From: Acidobacteriota bacterium
GTDB lineage: Bacteria; Acidobacteriota; Terriglobia; Bryobacterales; Bryobacteraceae
NCBI GenBank assembly: GCA_947470805.1
Contig: CANIVU010000003.1
Location: forward strand, 95,273 to 159,272
Direction: 5' to 3'
Length of the DNA: 64,000 nucleotides
Shown here: one piece after another, positions 1-7,766 of the stretch
Numbering within the stretch: the first letter of the stretch is position 1
Layout of the letters: every line of letters begins with the position of its first letter
Made by a program: the position numbers and the translations under genes
Notes under the pieces: generated by a model
The model's database searches: none
What the model saw: the letters and a program-made list of their open reading frames with translations, nothing else
Told to the model about the DNA's origin: nothing

Positions 1-254
1 GGCGGGCGATTGCGTTGACGGGGAAAGAGTATGCGCTGCTGGAGTATTTGGCCGGGCGGGAGGGGGCGGTGGTGGGGCGCGAGGAGATCAGCGAGCACGT
101 GTGGGACGAGGCGTATGATCCGTTCTCGAATTTGATTGAAGTGTACATACAGCGGCTGCGGAAGAAGGTGGACGGCGAGGGCGCGGCGCGGCTGTTGCAT
201 ACGCGGCGGGGCGAGGGATACCGGCTGGCGCGGGAGGAGGAGGGCGGTGACTAA
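1..254 (+). CDS. OmpR/PhoB-family response regulator, C-terminal part (partial)
   Basis: The open frame runs in from the left edge (first full codon at base 3), so the receiver domain and true start lie outside. What remains is the winged-helix DNA-binding domain of an OmpR-type regulator: the LTGKEYALLEYL start of the effector domain, the recognition-helix stretch LIEVYIQRLRKKVD, and the closing hairpin RRGEGYRL. It should bind promoter DNA once phosphorylated by the histidine kinase encoded directly downstream, whose GTG start overlaps this stop by 8 bases. Very G-rich codons match the kinase. The regulated genes cannot be told from this window. Confidence 0.9.
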   Translation, partial: RAIALTGKEYALLEYLAGREGAVVGREEISEHVWDEAYDPFSNLIEVYIQRLRKKVDGEGAARLLHTRRGEGYRLAREEEGGD

Positions 255-1650
255 CTCGTTCCGGTTCCGGCTGACGTTGTGGTGGGTGGGGGCGCTGGCG
301 GTGTTGCTGGTGCTGTTCAGCCTGGGCGTGTATTCGATGCTGGCGGGGAGCGCGCGGGAGCGTTTTGACGCGACGCTGCGGGCGGCGGGCGAGGTGACGG
401 CGTTGTCGGTGAACCACGAGATTGAGGAGCACCACGGGCGGACGGAGGGGGAGGCGTCGATCGGACTGGTGCTGCAGACGATGCACCGGGTGTCGTTTCC
501 GCGGCAATCGATTGTGGTGTTTGAGGGGATGCGGCAGGTGGCGGCGAAGCCGGGGATTGAGGGACTGGACACGGTGACGCCGGGGTTGGCGGTGGGGTTT
601 CATGGCAACGGGGCGTACCGGATTGCGGTGTTTGAGACGGCGGTGCCGGCGTTGCGTTCGAAGTACACGATTGTGGTGAGCCAATCGGTGCGGACGCTGG
701 AGGAGGAGTTGGCTGGGTTCCGGCGGGTGCTGTATTGGTGCGTGCCGATGGGGATTTTGTTCGCTTCGATTGGGGGGTATTTTTTGGCACGGCGGAACCT
801 GGCGCCGATTGTGGCGATGACGGATGAGGTGAACCGGATTACTTCGCAGAACCTGCACCAACGGCTGGCGGTGGCGAATTCGAAGGATGAGTTGGGGCGG
901 CTGGCGGGGACGTTTAACGAGTTGCTGGAGCGGTTGAACGCGTCGTTCGACGATCAGCGGCGGTTTATGGCGGATGCGTCGCATGAGTTGCGGACGCCGT
1001 TGTCGGTGGCGTTGACAGCGGCGCAGGTGAATCTGGACGGGGGGCCGCGGACGACGGCAGAGTACCAGGAGGCGCTGCGGATTGTGACCGAGCAGTTGCG
1101 GCGGCTGAAACGGATTGTGCAGGAGATGTTTTTGCTGGCGCAGGCCGATACCGGGGGATTTGTGCCGGTGGTGAGCTCGTTCTATTTGGACGAGTTGATT
1201 CAGGAGGCGGTGCGGGCGGCGCGGATTATTGGGGATCCGTTGGGGGTGCGGGTGGTTGTGGAAGGGTTGGAGGAGGCGCCGATTTCGGGGGACGAGGGGT
1301 TGATCCGGCAGATGCTGTTGGCGCTGTTGGACAATGCCATTCGGCATACGCCGGCGGGGGGGCGGGTGACGGTGGGGTTAGTGCGGGAAGAGGGGACGTG
1401 GCGGGTGGAGGTGGCCGATACGGGGACGGGGATTCCGGAGGAGGATCAGCCTTATATTTTTGACAGGTTTTATCGGGCGAATAAGGCGAGGACGAGGGCG
1501 GCGGGGGGAGCGGGGTTGGGGTTATCGATTGCTAGGTGGATTGCTACGTTGCATAAGGGGACTCTGTTGTTGACGGCTTCGAGTGGGGAGGGGACGGTGT
1601 TTACGGTGCGGTTGCCGGGGGTGGGTGGGGAGGAGGCTACACCTCGGTGA
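247..1650 (+). CDS. Sensor histidine kinase (HAMP-HisKA-HATPase)
   Basis: Inner-membrane sensor kinase of about 467 residues. I start it at the GTG at 247, which overlaps the regulator stop; longer in-frame extensions lie inside that gene. TM1 is at about residues 9-30, a periplasmic loop follows, TM2 at about 155-177, then HAMP, HisKA with the phospho-acceptor His in ASHELRTP (about residue 246), and a HATPase domain with N box DNAIRHTP, G1 box DTGTGIPEED, F box IFDRFYR and G2 box GAGLGLSIA. All catalytic motifs are intact. The short variable sensor loop and layout resemble heavy-metal (CusS-like) kinases, but the signal is not readable from sequence. Confidence 0.92.
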   Translation: MTNSFRFRLTLWWVGALAVLLVLFSLGVYSMLAGSARERFDATLRAAGEVTALSVNHEIEEHHGRTEGEASIGLVLQTMHRVSFPRQSIVVFEGMRQVAAKPGIEGLDTVTPGLAVGFHGNGAYRIAVFETAVPALRSKYTIVVSQSVRTLEEELAGFRRVLYWCVPMGILFASIGGYFLARRNLAPIVAMTDEVNRITSQNLHQRLAVANSKDELGRLAGTFNELLERLNASFDDQRRFMADASHELRTPLSVALTAAQVNLDGGPRTTAEYQEALRIVTEQLRRLKRIVQEMFLLAQADTGGFVPVVSSFYLDELIQEAVRAARIIGDPLGVRVVVEGLEEAPISGDEGLIRQMLLALLDNAIRHTPAGGRVTVGLVREEGTWRVEVADTGTGIPEEDQPYIFDRFYRANKARTRAAGGAGLGLSIARWIATLHKGTLLLTASSGEGTVFTVRLPGVGGEEATPR

Positions 1651-1730
1651 CTGCGAGGGTCAGGTAGTTGGCCGACTCGTTCCTCTTGTGTTCGGAAGGG
1701 TCCAACGGGCTCGTCAGCACCCTATTGCCC

Positions 1731-2060
1731 TCATGGCTGAAACAATGGTGCTTCGGCAACGATCCAGAAATTGTTTGGATATCCAAACGAAAAGGTGGCG
1801 CTCTGACGAACCCTAGACGCCCCCTCCAAGTCGAAATGGAAAATCAGTCGAACGATCTTCCCTGCGCAGTCGGCCCGAAACTTCGCTTCTCGAACGACCT
1901 TTAAGACGAGTTCGCCTAAGAGGTGATTGGCGTTGGAATACGTCGAAGTTGCATCCGTCTCAACCTTCGCCACCTTGCCGCCAGTTGTGAGGAAGATGGC
2001 AGCGGTAATCGTTCCTTGAATTCGAGCTTGCGTTACCAACAGTGGGTAGAGTGGAACTTG
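1731..2060 (-). pseudogene. TonB C-terminal-domain fragment, 5' truncated
   Basis: Reading the minus strand from about 2058 down to the stop at 1731 gives a recognisable TonB/TolA C-terminal fold: YPLLVTQARIQGTI at the start (compare the family's YPPLARQARIQGTV), then a strand-helix pattern and a closing FHFDLEG strand, followed by a tail with SFGYPNN. Upstream of about 2060 the same frame becomes the antisense of the integrase core and stops making sense. No start codon, signal peptide or TM anchor is left. I read it as the 3' remnant of an energy-transducer-like gene cut by the event that brought in the integrase. The family match is by eye. Confidence 0.55.
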
Positions 2061-3047
2061 CAGCCGTTCGAGACAAACGTCGATGCGCTGTTGGATGCGC
2101 TCGTATCGGACTACCGCATCAACGGCAAAGATGTGAAGTGGTGCGAGACCCTTGTGGATGTTCACTTGCGGCCGTTCTTTGGCGAGCTCTCCGCGTCGAA
2201 GGTGGATTCCGCGCTCATCCGCGAGTACATCGAGAAGCGGAAAAAACCCGACCCTGTGCGAGGGCGCAAGGGGGCCGCTAACGCCACGATCAATCATGAA
2301 CTTGCACTACTCCGGCGCGCGTTCAATCTGGCGGCATCCGACGACCCGCCCCGCGTCGCGCGCGTGCCGAAGATTCCGGCGCTTGAAGAGAACAACACCA
2401 GGAAGGGTTTTTTCGAGTACGAACACTACATGGCGCTATTCAAGGCGCTGCCGGATCACATCCGCCCTATTCTCAGTTTTGGATACTACACGGGCTGCCG
2501 GAGGGGGGAAGTATTGGGCCTCCGATGGGACCAAGTAGATCTGCTTCGGGGAATGGTGCGACTGGAAGTAGGCGAAACCAAGAATGACGACGCGCGAGGA
2601 ATACCGCTCATCGGCGAGCTGCTCGCCATTTTGCGCTTGAGGCGCGAGGAGCGGGACGCAAAGCACCCCGATTGCCCGTGGGTGTTCTTTCATGAAAACG
2701 GCAATCAGATCCGATCTATCAAAAACGCATGGGCGAACGCCTGCCAGCGGGCAGGGTTATGGGACGAAGCGACGAAGAAACCGACACGCCTATTTCACGA
2801 CCTACGGCGCTCTGGCGTTCGCAATTTGGTTCGCGCGGGCGTCTCCGAAAAAGTCGCGCAAAGGATCTCCGGCCACAAGACACGGGCTGTTTTTGATCGC
2901 TACAACATCACCACTGAGGCCGATTTATTCGACGCGGTAGCGAAACAGCAAGCGTTTTTGGACCAGCAGAAGGCGGCACACAAAACGGCCGCGATTGCAG
3001 ATCGGCACACTATAGGCACACAAAGCACAAAGGCCACCAAAAACTAA
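1923..3047 (+). CDS. Tyrosine recombinase/integrase, N-terminally truncated and fused to foreign sequence
   Basis: Phage/island-type integrase. From about residue 46 (base 2058) it has the SAM-like core-binding domain, and from about 165 the catalytic domain, with Arg in TGCRRGEVLGLRW (193), HDLRR (His292, Arg295), GHKTR (His318) and nucleophile Tyr327 in FDRY. All catalytic residues are present. The usual N-terminal arm-type/AP2-like domain of about 60 residues is missing; the first 45 residues of the open frame are the antisense of a TonB-domain fragment. It ends 33 bases from the 3' end of tRNA-Leu, the classic island attachment position. Composition is less G-rich than its neighbours. Probably a dead remnant of an integrated element. 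Confidence 0.8.
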   Translation: MIGVGIRRSCIRLNLRHLAASCEEDGSGNRSLNSSLRYQQWVEWNLQPFETNVDALLDALVSDYRINGKDVKWCETLVDVHLRPFFGELSASKVDSALIREYIEKRKKPDPVRGRKGAANATINHELALLRRAFNLAASDDPPRVARVPKIPALEENNTRKGFFEYEHYMALFKALPDHIRPILSFGYYTGCRRGEVLGLRWDQVDLLRGMVRLEVGETKNDDARGIPLIGELLAILRLRREERDAKHPDCPWVFFHENGNQIRSIKNAWANACQRAGLWDEATKKPTRLFHDLRRSGVRNLVRAGVSEKVAQRISGHKTRAVFDRYNITTEADLFDAVAKQQAFLDQQKAAHKTAAIADRHTIGTQSTKATKN

Positions 3048-3057
3048 TGGTGGCCTT
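3030..3057. terminator. Bidirectional hairpin terminator
   Basis: A perfect 10-bp stem (AAGGCCACCA/TGGTGGCCTT) with an 8-base loop overlaps the integrase stop codon. Read on the minus strand it follows tRNA-Leu and is trailed by a T-rich stretch; read on the plus strand it closes the integrase gene. Confidence 0.65.
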
Positions 3058-3079
3058 CGCTTGCAAGTCGTTGATTCTA

Positions 3080-3166
3080 TGGTGCGGATGGCCGGACTTG
3101 AACCGGCACGCCCTTGCGGGCACTGGAACCTAAATCCAGGGCGTCTGCCAATTTCGCCACATCCGC
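3080..3166 (-). tRNA. tRNA-Leu, anticodon TAG
   Basis: An 87-base class II tRNA on the minus strand. The acceptor stem GCGGATG pairs with CATCCGC, with discriminator A and an encoded CCA end. The anticodon stem CTGGA/TCCAG holds loop TTTAGGT, giving TAG. A long variable arm and a TTCAAGT T-loop in a GCCGG/CCGGC stem fit leucine tRNA. Its 3' end faces the truncated integrase, so it was probably the attachment site of a former element. Confidence 0.95.
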
Positions 3167-3179
3167 ACGAATTTCTATT

Positions 3180-3986
3180 TTAGCTCACCGCCGCGATGGA
3201 CATGGGAATGGTTGCCTGAGGGCGTTTGACGGTGCGGCGGCGGAGGTCGACCAGACGGGGGGATCCCTCGCCGCAGGGGCAGGAGTCGTGGACCAGGCGG
3301 CCGGTGAGGCCGGTTTCCAGACGCAGGACGGGCAAGCGCGGGTTGGCCAGGAAACTGAGCAGCAGGCGATCATCTTGGATGGTTTCGAAGTGGGCGGATT
3401 CTTCGCGGACGTGGAGGCCGTGGTGGATCTCGCATTCCCAGGCGAGGAGTTCGCCATCCATACCAAGGAACTGTTCGAAGACCGGGACCTGGTATTGGCG
3501 CCAGAGGAGGTCGGCGTCTTCGGGAGTAAGCGGACCTTCGAGGATGCCGGTGAAGGCGATGACGGCGTTACGGAGAGGAGCGGGGTCGCCGGCGCCGGCG
3601 CGGAGGGCGTCGAGCGGCGCGGCGAGGGCCTGGGGGGCGAAGTGGTGGAGAGCTGGATCGTGGAGGGCTTGGAAACAACGGACGCGGCGGGACTCTTCGA
3701 CAACACGGGCGATGACGGCGGTGCGGGGGGCGGGGCCGAGGGGATAGTGGAGCCGTTCACGGATGGCTTTCGGCTTAGGGCCGGTGTAGCGTTCGGGATG
3801 GCAGAGGAATTCGAGCAGGTCGACGGTGGGCAGGTTTTCGATGCGGTGGATAGCAGGATCGTAGCTGCGGGCGTAGCGCGTCTGCGAGACGGCGGATTTG
3901 AGTACACGCAGCAGCCGGGCATGGCGCTGATCCTCCGGCGGGAGCGAGCGTCCGCCGAAGAACTGCATCGGAAATCTGAGGGTCAC
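3180..3986 (-). CDS. PaaK/CoF-synthetase-like protein lacking the adenylation core
   Basis: A 268-residue protein with no signal peptide. The C-terminal half resembles the second half of phenylacetate-CoA-ligase-type proteins: VPVFEQFLGMDGELLAWECE, then HHGLHV and LPVLRLETGLTGR, and a CPCGEGSPRL motif near the end that matches the CPCGR..PR element of that family. The N-terminal part (RHARLLRVLKSAVSQTRYAR) also recalls their start, but the central ATP-binding core is absent and the length is about 60% of normal. It is either an internally deleted derivative or a separate small family. The ATG at 3986 is about 70 bases from the divergent next gene. Confidence 0.5.
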   Translation of the reverse strand: MTLRFPMQFFGGRSLPPEDQRHARLLRVLKSAVSQTRYARSYDPAIHRIENLPTVDLLEFLCHPERYTGPKPKAIRERLHYPLGPAPRTAVIARVVEESRRVRCFQALHDPALHHFAPQALAAPLDALRAGAGDPAPLRNAVIAFTGILEGPLTPEDADLLWRQYQVPVFEQFLGMDGELLAWECEIHHGLHVREESAHFETIQDDRLLLSFLANPRLPVLRLETGLTGRLVHDSCPCGEGSPRLVDLRRRTVKRPQATIPMSIAAVS

Positions 3987-4055
3987 AATGGTGTAGTGGG
4001 CACAGGTAACGAGTTCTCTCAGTACGCGGCCACATTTTTCTCCTACACTGAAGAT

Positions 4056-4619
4056 ATGAGCGGACTTATCCGTAAACTTCTCGTCGGCTTCAGCTTTACC
4101 CTAGCCATTACGAGCGCCCAGAACATCGGCTACGGAGTGAGGGGGGGATTGCCGCTGAGCGATTTCCTGAAGGCCGAGTCGAAGACGGGGGCGCTGACCA
4201 GTGTCGTGAAGGGCCGGGGGAACATCATCCTGGGGCCCATGTTTGAAGTTCGATTGCCGTTTGGGCTGGGGATTGAGGCGGACGCGCTGTACCGGCGGTG
4301 GGACGCCGAGGGGCCGTTGAGCAAGGGCACGGCGTCGACATGGGAGTTCCCGGTGTATGGGAAGTTCAAGGTGCCGGGGATCATTGTGCGGCCGTATGCG
4401 GGGGCGGGGATGAATTTTCAGCGGCTGGGGGACATTGGCAAGTTCATTGGCGGGGCGACGGTGGACAAGAGCCGGCGCGGGTTTCTGGGGGCGGGCGGGA
4501 TTGAGGTGAAAGTGCCGCATGTGCGAATTTCGCCGGAGATCCGGGTTACGCGGTGGAACGACGCGGGGCCGTTGCGATCCACCAATCAGATTGACCTGCT
4601 GATTGGGCTGAGCTTCTGA
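4056..4619 (+). CDS. Outer-membrane beta-barrel family protein
   Basis: A 187-residue protein beginning MSGLIRKLLVGFSFTLAITSAQ, a good Sec signal peptide, so I start at the ATG at 4056 although the frame is open much further upstream. The mature part has alternating hydrophobic strands with turns (GPMFEVRLPFGLGIEADALYRR, GAGMNFQRLGD) and ends in aromatic Phe (LLIGLSF), as expected for a small 8-stranded barrel of the OmpX/Omp_b-brl type. Function is not specified by sequence. It is followed after 8 bases by nadD, probably only by proximity. Confidence 0.7.
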   Translation: MSGLIRKLLVGFSFTLAITSAQNIGYGVRGGLPLSDFLKAESKTGALTSVVKGRGNIILGPMFEVRLPFGLGIEADALYRRWDAEGPLSKGTASTWEFPVYGKFKVPGIIVRPYAGAGMNFQRLGDIGKFIGGATVDKSRRGFLGAGGIEVKVPHVRISPEIRVTRWNDAGPLRSTNQIDLLIGLSF

Positions 4620-4627
4620 GCGACGCT

Positions 4628-5197
4628 GTGCGGCTGGCTCTGTTTGGCGGGACGTTTGATCCCATACACAATGCCCATCTGGCGGTGGCGCGGGAGGCGG
4701 CGGAGCACTTTGGCCTGGACCAGGTGCTGCTGATTCCCAATGCCATTCCGCCGCACAAGCAGCGGCAGACGACGGCGAGCTACGCGCATCGTTTGGCGAT
4801 GGTGGAACTGGCGGCGGCGGCTGACGCGCGGTTCACGGCTTCGCGATTGGAAGAGGGGCAGGCGAAGAGTTATTCGATCCTGACGATTGAGCGGGTGCGG
4901 CAGGAGTTGGCGCCGGGGAGCGAGTTGTACTTCCTGATCGGCGCCGATGCGTTCAGTGAAATTGAAACGTGGTTCCGTTGGCACGACGTGTTGGAGCGAG
5001 TCGAGTTCATTGTGCTGTCGCGGCCGGGGTACACCTACGACATTCCGGCGGGGGCGCGGGTGCACCGGTTGGAGACGCTGCAGTTGGACGTGTCGAGCAC
5101 GACGATCCGGAAGCGGTTGGGGGCGGGCGAGGCGCCGCCGGAGTTGCCCCCGGCGGTGCTCCGCTACATTCGCGAGAACGGGTTGTACCGCGATTAG
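4628..5197 (+). CDS. nadD: Nicotinate-nucleotide adenylyltransferase
   Basis: Cytosolic enzyme of NAD biosynthesis that transfers AMP from ATP to nicotinate mononucleotide. At 189 residues it is normal length. It opens with the nucleotidyltransferase motif GGTFDPIHNAHL (residues about 7-18), has IPNAIPPHK, the FLIGADAF element and the C-terminal VSSTTIRKRL signature. GTG start at 4628. The stop overlaps by 4 bases the stop of the convergent RidA gene. Confidence 0.96.
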   Translation: MRLALFGGTFDPIHNAHLAVAREAAEHFGLDQVLLIPNAIPPHKQRQTTASYAHRLAMVELAAAADARFTASRLEEGQAKSYSILTIERVRQELAPGSELYFLIGADAFSEIETWFRWHDVLERVEFIVLSRPGYTYDIPAGARVHRLETLQLDVSSTTIRKRLGAGEAPPELPPAVLRYIRENGLYRD

Positions 5198-5634
5198 ATG
5201 TAGGCGATGACGTCGATTTCGACGAGCGAATCGCCGGGGATGCCACCGGCGGCGGCGATGGTGGTGCGCACGGGCGGCTCCTCACCGAAGCGGCCTTTGA
5301 AGGCTTCGTTCATTTCCTTGTAGTCCTTCAGGTCGTTCAAGTAGACGTTGCACTTCAACACTTTGTTCATGGACGAACCGGCGTTGATGAGCTCCTTTTC
5401 CACTTCGTCGAGGACGTGTTTGGTGTGGGCCTTGATGTCGCCGGGGAAGTGGGCGCCTTTGCCGGCGATGAAGAGGAGGTTGCCGTAGGAGACGGCGCCA
5501 TTGAACAGCGGGGCCTGCTTCGGCTTGGGGCCTTTGCGGTGGACCTTCTTCTCCGCGGTGGTCTGGCCCTGGGCGACGCCGGCGGCGGCGGCGACGGCGG
5601 CAATGGAAGTAAACAAAGTTCGGCGGTTGTTCAT
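5194..5634 (-). CDS. RidA/YjgF-family protein with export signal
   Basis: A 146-residue protein. Residues from about 35 on are a RidA domain (NGAVSYGNLLFIAGKG, NVYLNDLKDYKEMNEAF, PVRTTIAAAGG with the Arg that binds the substrate carboxylate in RidA, and VEIDVIAYI). RidA normally deaminates reactive enamine/imine intermediates in the cytosol. Here an N-terminal MNNRRTLFTSIAAVAAAAG looks like a twin-arginine or Sec signal, so the protein is probably exported and its role may differ. It is divergent from the DUF362 gene, with 26 bases between starts. Confidence 0.85.
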   Translation of the reverse strand: MNNRRTLFTSIAAVAAAAGVAQGQTTAEKKVHRKGPKPKQAPLFNGAVSYGNLLFIAGKGAHFPGDIKAHTKHVLDEVEKELINAGSSMNKVLKCNVYLNDLKDYKEMNEAFKGRFGEEPPVRTTIAAAGGIPGDSLVEIDVIAYI

Positions 5635-5660
5635 GAAATCCTTTCGATAGAATTAATCAT

Positions 5661-6788
5661 ATGCAACGCCGCGATTTTTTGACGCTGCCTTCGGTGGCTG
5701 GGGTGGCGCTAGCCGCTCCGAAGATGGATGGACTGCCGCAGTACCGGGTGCAATCGAGCTACAAAGCGGCGGCGATGCCGGGCATGCCGGGGCCGTATCC
5801 GGGGCAGGTGGTGAACGTCCACGCGGCGAAATCGATTGATCCGGCGGCGGACACGGTGGACCCGGTGGTGGTGGCCGAGATGATGAAACAGGGCATGCTG
5901 GCGTTGACCGGGGAGAAAGACTACCGGGCGGCGTGGCGGCGGTTCATCGATCCGAAGGACATTGTGGGCATTAAGCTGAATTGCAGCGGGGCGCCAAAGA
6001 TCTGTTCGCATCCGGTGGTGGTGGCGGAGATTGCGAAACAGCTGATTGCGACCGGTGTGCCGGCGAAGAATATCACCTGCTACGAGCGGTTTCAGGACCA
6101 GGTGGATTCGGCGAAATATCCGAAGTATCTGCCGGAGGGCGTGAATGTTTGGGCGGCGAGTTCGACGCGCGACGCAATTAACGGCTATGATCCGCGGACG
6201 TATGTGGAAGTGGATTTCTTTGGGGAAGACGACACGCGGTCGAATCTGGTGCGGCCGATTGCCGAGCGGTTTACGAAGATCATCAACGTGCCGAACATGA
6301 AAGACCACGGGGCGGCGGGCGTGACGGGATGTTTGAAGAATATCGCTTACGGCAGCTTCCACAATGTGGCGCGGTCGCACCGGTTTGAGAAGACCAATAC
6401 GTTCTCGTTTATCGGCACGCTGGCGAGCGTGGAGCCGCTGCGTTCGCGCACGGTGTTGCAGATCATGGACGGACTGAAGGCCGTTTGGCACGGCGGGCCG
6501 TTCCTGCATGCCGATAAGTTCAAGTTCTATCCGGCGCGGATGATGTTCGGCACCGACCCGGTGGCGATGGACCGGTTGTTGACCGATGTGATTGAAGACA
6601 AGCGGAAGGCCGAAGGGGCGATCAGCGTCTTCAACCGGTCGATGGACTATGTGAAGAAGGCCGATTTCCGGAAGGATCCGAATACGAATAATTTCGTGCG
6701 GGAACCGGGGCACATTGAGTTCGCCGGTGGGCTGGGACTGGGCGTTTTCGATAAGGCCAAGATTAAGCTGAAGGAGATCAGCCTGTGA
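5661..6788 (+). CDS. DUF362 domain protein with Tat-type signal
   Basis: A 375-residue protein starting MQRRDFLTLPSVAGVALAAP, a twin-arginine-type signal. The rest fits DUF362: VGIKLNCSGAP, HPVVVAEIAKQLIATGVPAKNITCYER, the region KIINVPNMKDHGAAGVTG and a late GTDPVAMDRL motif. No ferredoxin-type cysteine cluster is present, unlike DUF362 proteins fused to 4Fe-4S domains. The family is of unknown function. The following gene overlaps by 4 bases (GTGA), so the two are probably translated together. Confidence 0.85.
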   Translation: MQRRDFLTLPSVAGVALAAPKMDGLPQYRVQSSYKAAAMPGMPGPYPGQVVNVHAAKSIDPAADTVDPVVVAEMMKQGMLALTGEKDYRAAWRRFIDPKDIVGIKLNCSGAPKICSHPVVVAEIAKQLIATGVPAKNITCYERFQDQVDSAKYPKYLPEGVNVWAASSTRDAINGYDPRTYVEVDFFGEDDTRSNLVRPIAERFTKIINVPNMKDHGAAGVTGCLKNIAYGSFHNVARSHRFEKTNTFSFIGTLASVEPLRSRTVLQIMDGLKAVWHGGPFLHADKFKFYPARMMFGTDPVAMDRLLTDVIEDKRKAEGAISVFNRSMDYVKKADFRKDPNTNNFVREPGHIEFAGGLGLGVFDKAKIKLKEISL

Positions 6789-7681
6789 GCGCGTTGCTGC
6801 TGATTGCGGCGGCGCTGCCGGGGCTGTTCGTGGATGCCGATCCGGCGCCGGGGATTCGGGAAGCCGGGTTTGATTGCGTGAGCATTCCGGCGGCGCGGGC
6901 GGAGGCGTGGAAGGGGCAGTGCGCGACGGTGGTGGATCCGGAGAAGGCCGTGAAGTTGCCGGCACCCGGGGTTCGCTACCGGATGAACGAGGCACGGGCA
7001 TCGAGCGCGCCGTGGGTGGATACGAATGGCGCGCGGTTTGCGCGGGGCGTTCAGGGCCCGGCGCTGATTGCGGCCGCGGATGGGAAGGCGGCGCTGGCGG
7101 CGGCCGAAGCGCATGCGTTTGGCGTGGACGCTCTGGTGACTGCGGGCCCGAAGGATTGGAAAGCGCTGGGGGAGATGCGGAAGTTCCTGGCTTCCCTGCC
7201 CTCGAATCCGCTGCCGGTACTGGCGAATATCGGGTTCATCGATGACGGCACGCCGGCGGCGACAGAGGACATGAAACTGCTGTTGCGCCGGAACCTGATG
7301 TTCCGCGTGGTGACGGCGGCGGATCCCAAGTTGGACGTGAATGTGAAGCCGAAGGGCGGGGACCCGTCGGCGTTTGCGTACGAGGTGCGGCAGAAGGTTT
7401 CCGATGGGAAACGGCTGCTGCGGCTGTATGGGAGTGAAGTTGTTGTGGCGCGGCTTTCCGGCGATGCGTCGGCGCGCCGGGTGGCACTGTTGAACTACGG
7501 CAACCGCGTGGTGGAGGGCGTGCGGGTGCGCGTTCTGGGGAAGTGGCCGAAGATCACCGCTCGCGGTTTTGGGGAAGCTGTGGAGGCGACCGATGTGGTG
7601 GTGGAGGCGGAGGCGACGGAGTTCTCGTTGCCGCGTGTGCCGGCCTATGTTGTAGTGGAAATGACGAAATTGACGAAATAG
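6785..7681 (+). CDS. Hypothetical exported protein
   Basis: A 298-residue protein read from a GTG at 6785 that overlaps the DUF362 stop. The first 15 residues (MSALLLIAAALPGLF) are a short hydrophobic signal-like segment. The centre is alanine-rich and helical with no motif I recognise; the last 80 residues look like a beta domain (VALLNYGNRVVEGVRVRVLG). The tight coupling suggests it works with the DUF362 protein. No function is claimed. Confidence 0.65.
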   Translation: MSALLLIAAALPGLFVDADPAPGIREAGFDCVSIPAARAEAWKGQCATVVDPEKAVKLPAPGVRYRMNEARASSAPWVDTNGARFARGVQGPALIAAADGKAALAAAEAHAFGVDALVTAGPKDWKALGEMRKFLASLPSNPLPVLANIGFIDDGTPAATEDMKLLLRRNLMFRVVTAADPKLDVNVKPKGGDPSAFAYEVRQKVSDGKRLLRLYGSEVVVARLSGDASARRVALLNYGNRVVEGVRVRVLGKWPKITARGFGEAVEATDVVVEAEATEFSLPRVPAYVVVEMTKLTK

Positions 7682-7719
7682 CGGCAAAAACAACTTACTA
7701 ACGAAATGTTTTTGACAAC

Positions 7720-7735
7720 GTAACGCAGCCGTCAC
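7720..7735 (+). promoter_or_regulatory. Pho-box-like direct repeat upstream of the PhoR-like kinase
   Basis: GTAAC at 7720 and GTCAC at 7731 are spaced exactly 11 bases, the spacing of PhoB half sites in Enterobacteria (CTGTCAT repeats). A TTGACA hexamer lies just upstream at 7712. The kinase ATG is at 7767. Confidence 0.4.
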
Positions 7736-7766
7736 AGCCCACTGCTATCCGTGTAGTGGGCCTACA

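Noticed and set aside
88..1347. 419-residue minus-strand open frame opposite the histidine kinase
   Set aside because: Arg/Pro/His-rich antisense of a G-rich gene; the kinase on the plus strand has every expected motif.
1773..1788. Perfect 16-base palindrome GTTTGGATATCCAAAC
   Set aside because: It lies inside the TonB fragment's coding sequence with no gene start nearby, and a single palindrome of this size is not enough to call an operator.
3114..4055. Long open plus-strand frame in front of the beta-barrel gene
   Set aside because: It reads through tRNA-Leu and the antisense of the PaaK-like gene and lacks protein character; the barrel protein has its own signal peptide at 4056.
5709..7735. 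Long minus-strand frames opposite the DUF362 and hypothetical genes
   Set aside because: Same Arg/His/Pro-rich antisense composition, with no recognisable motif or signal.
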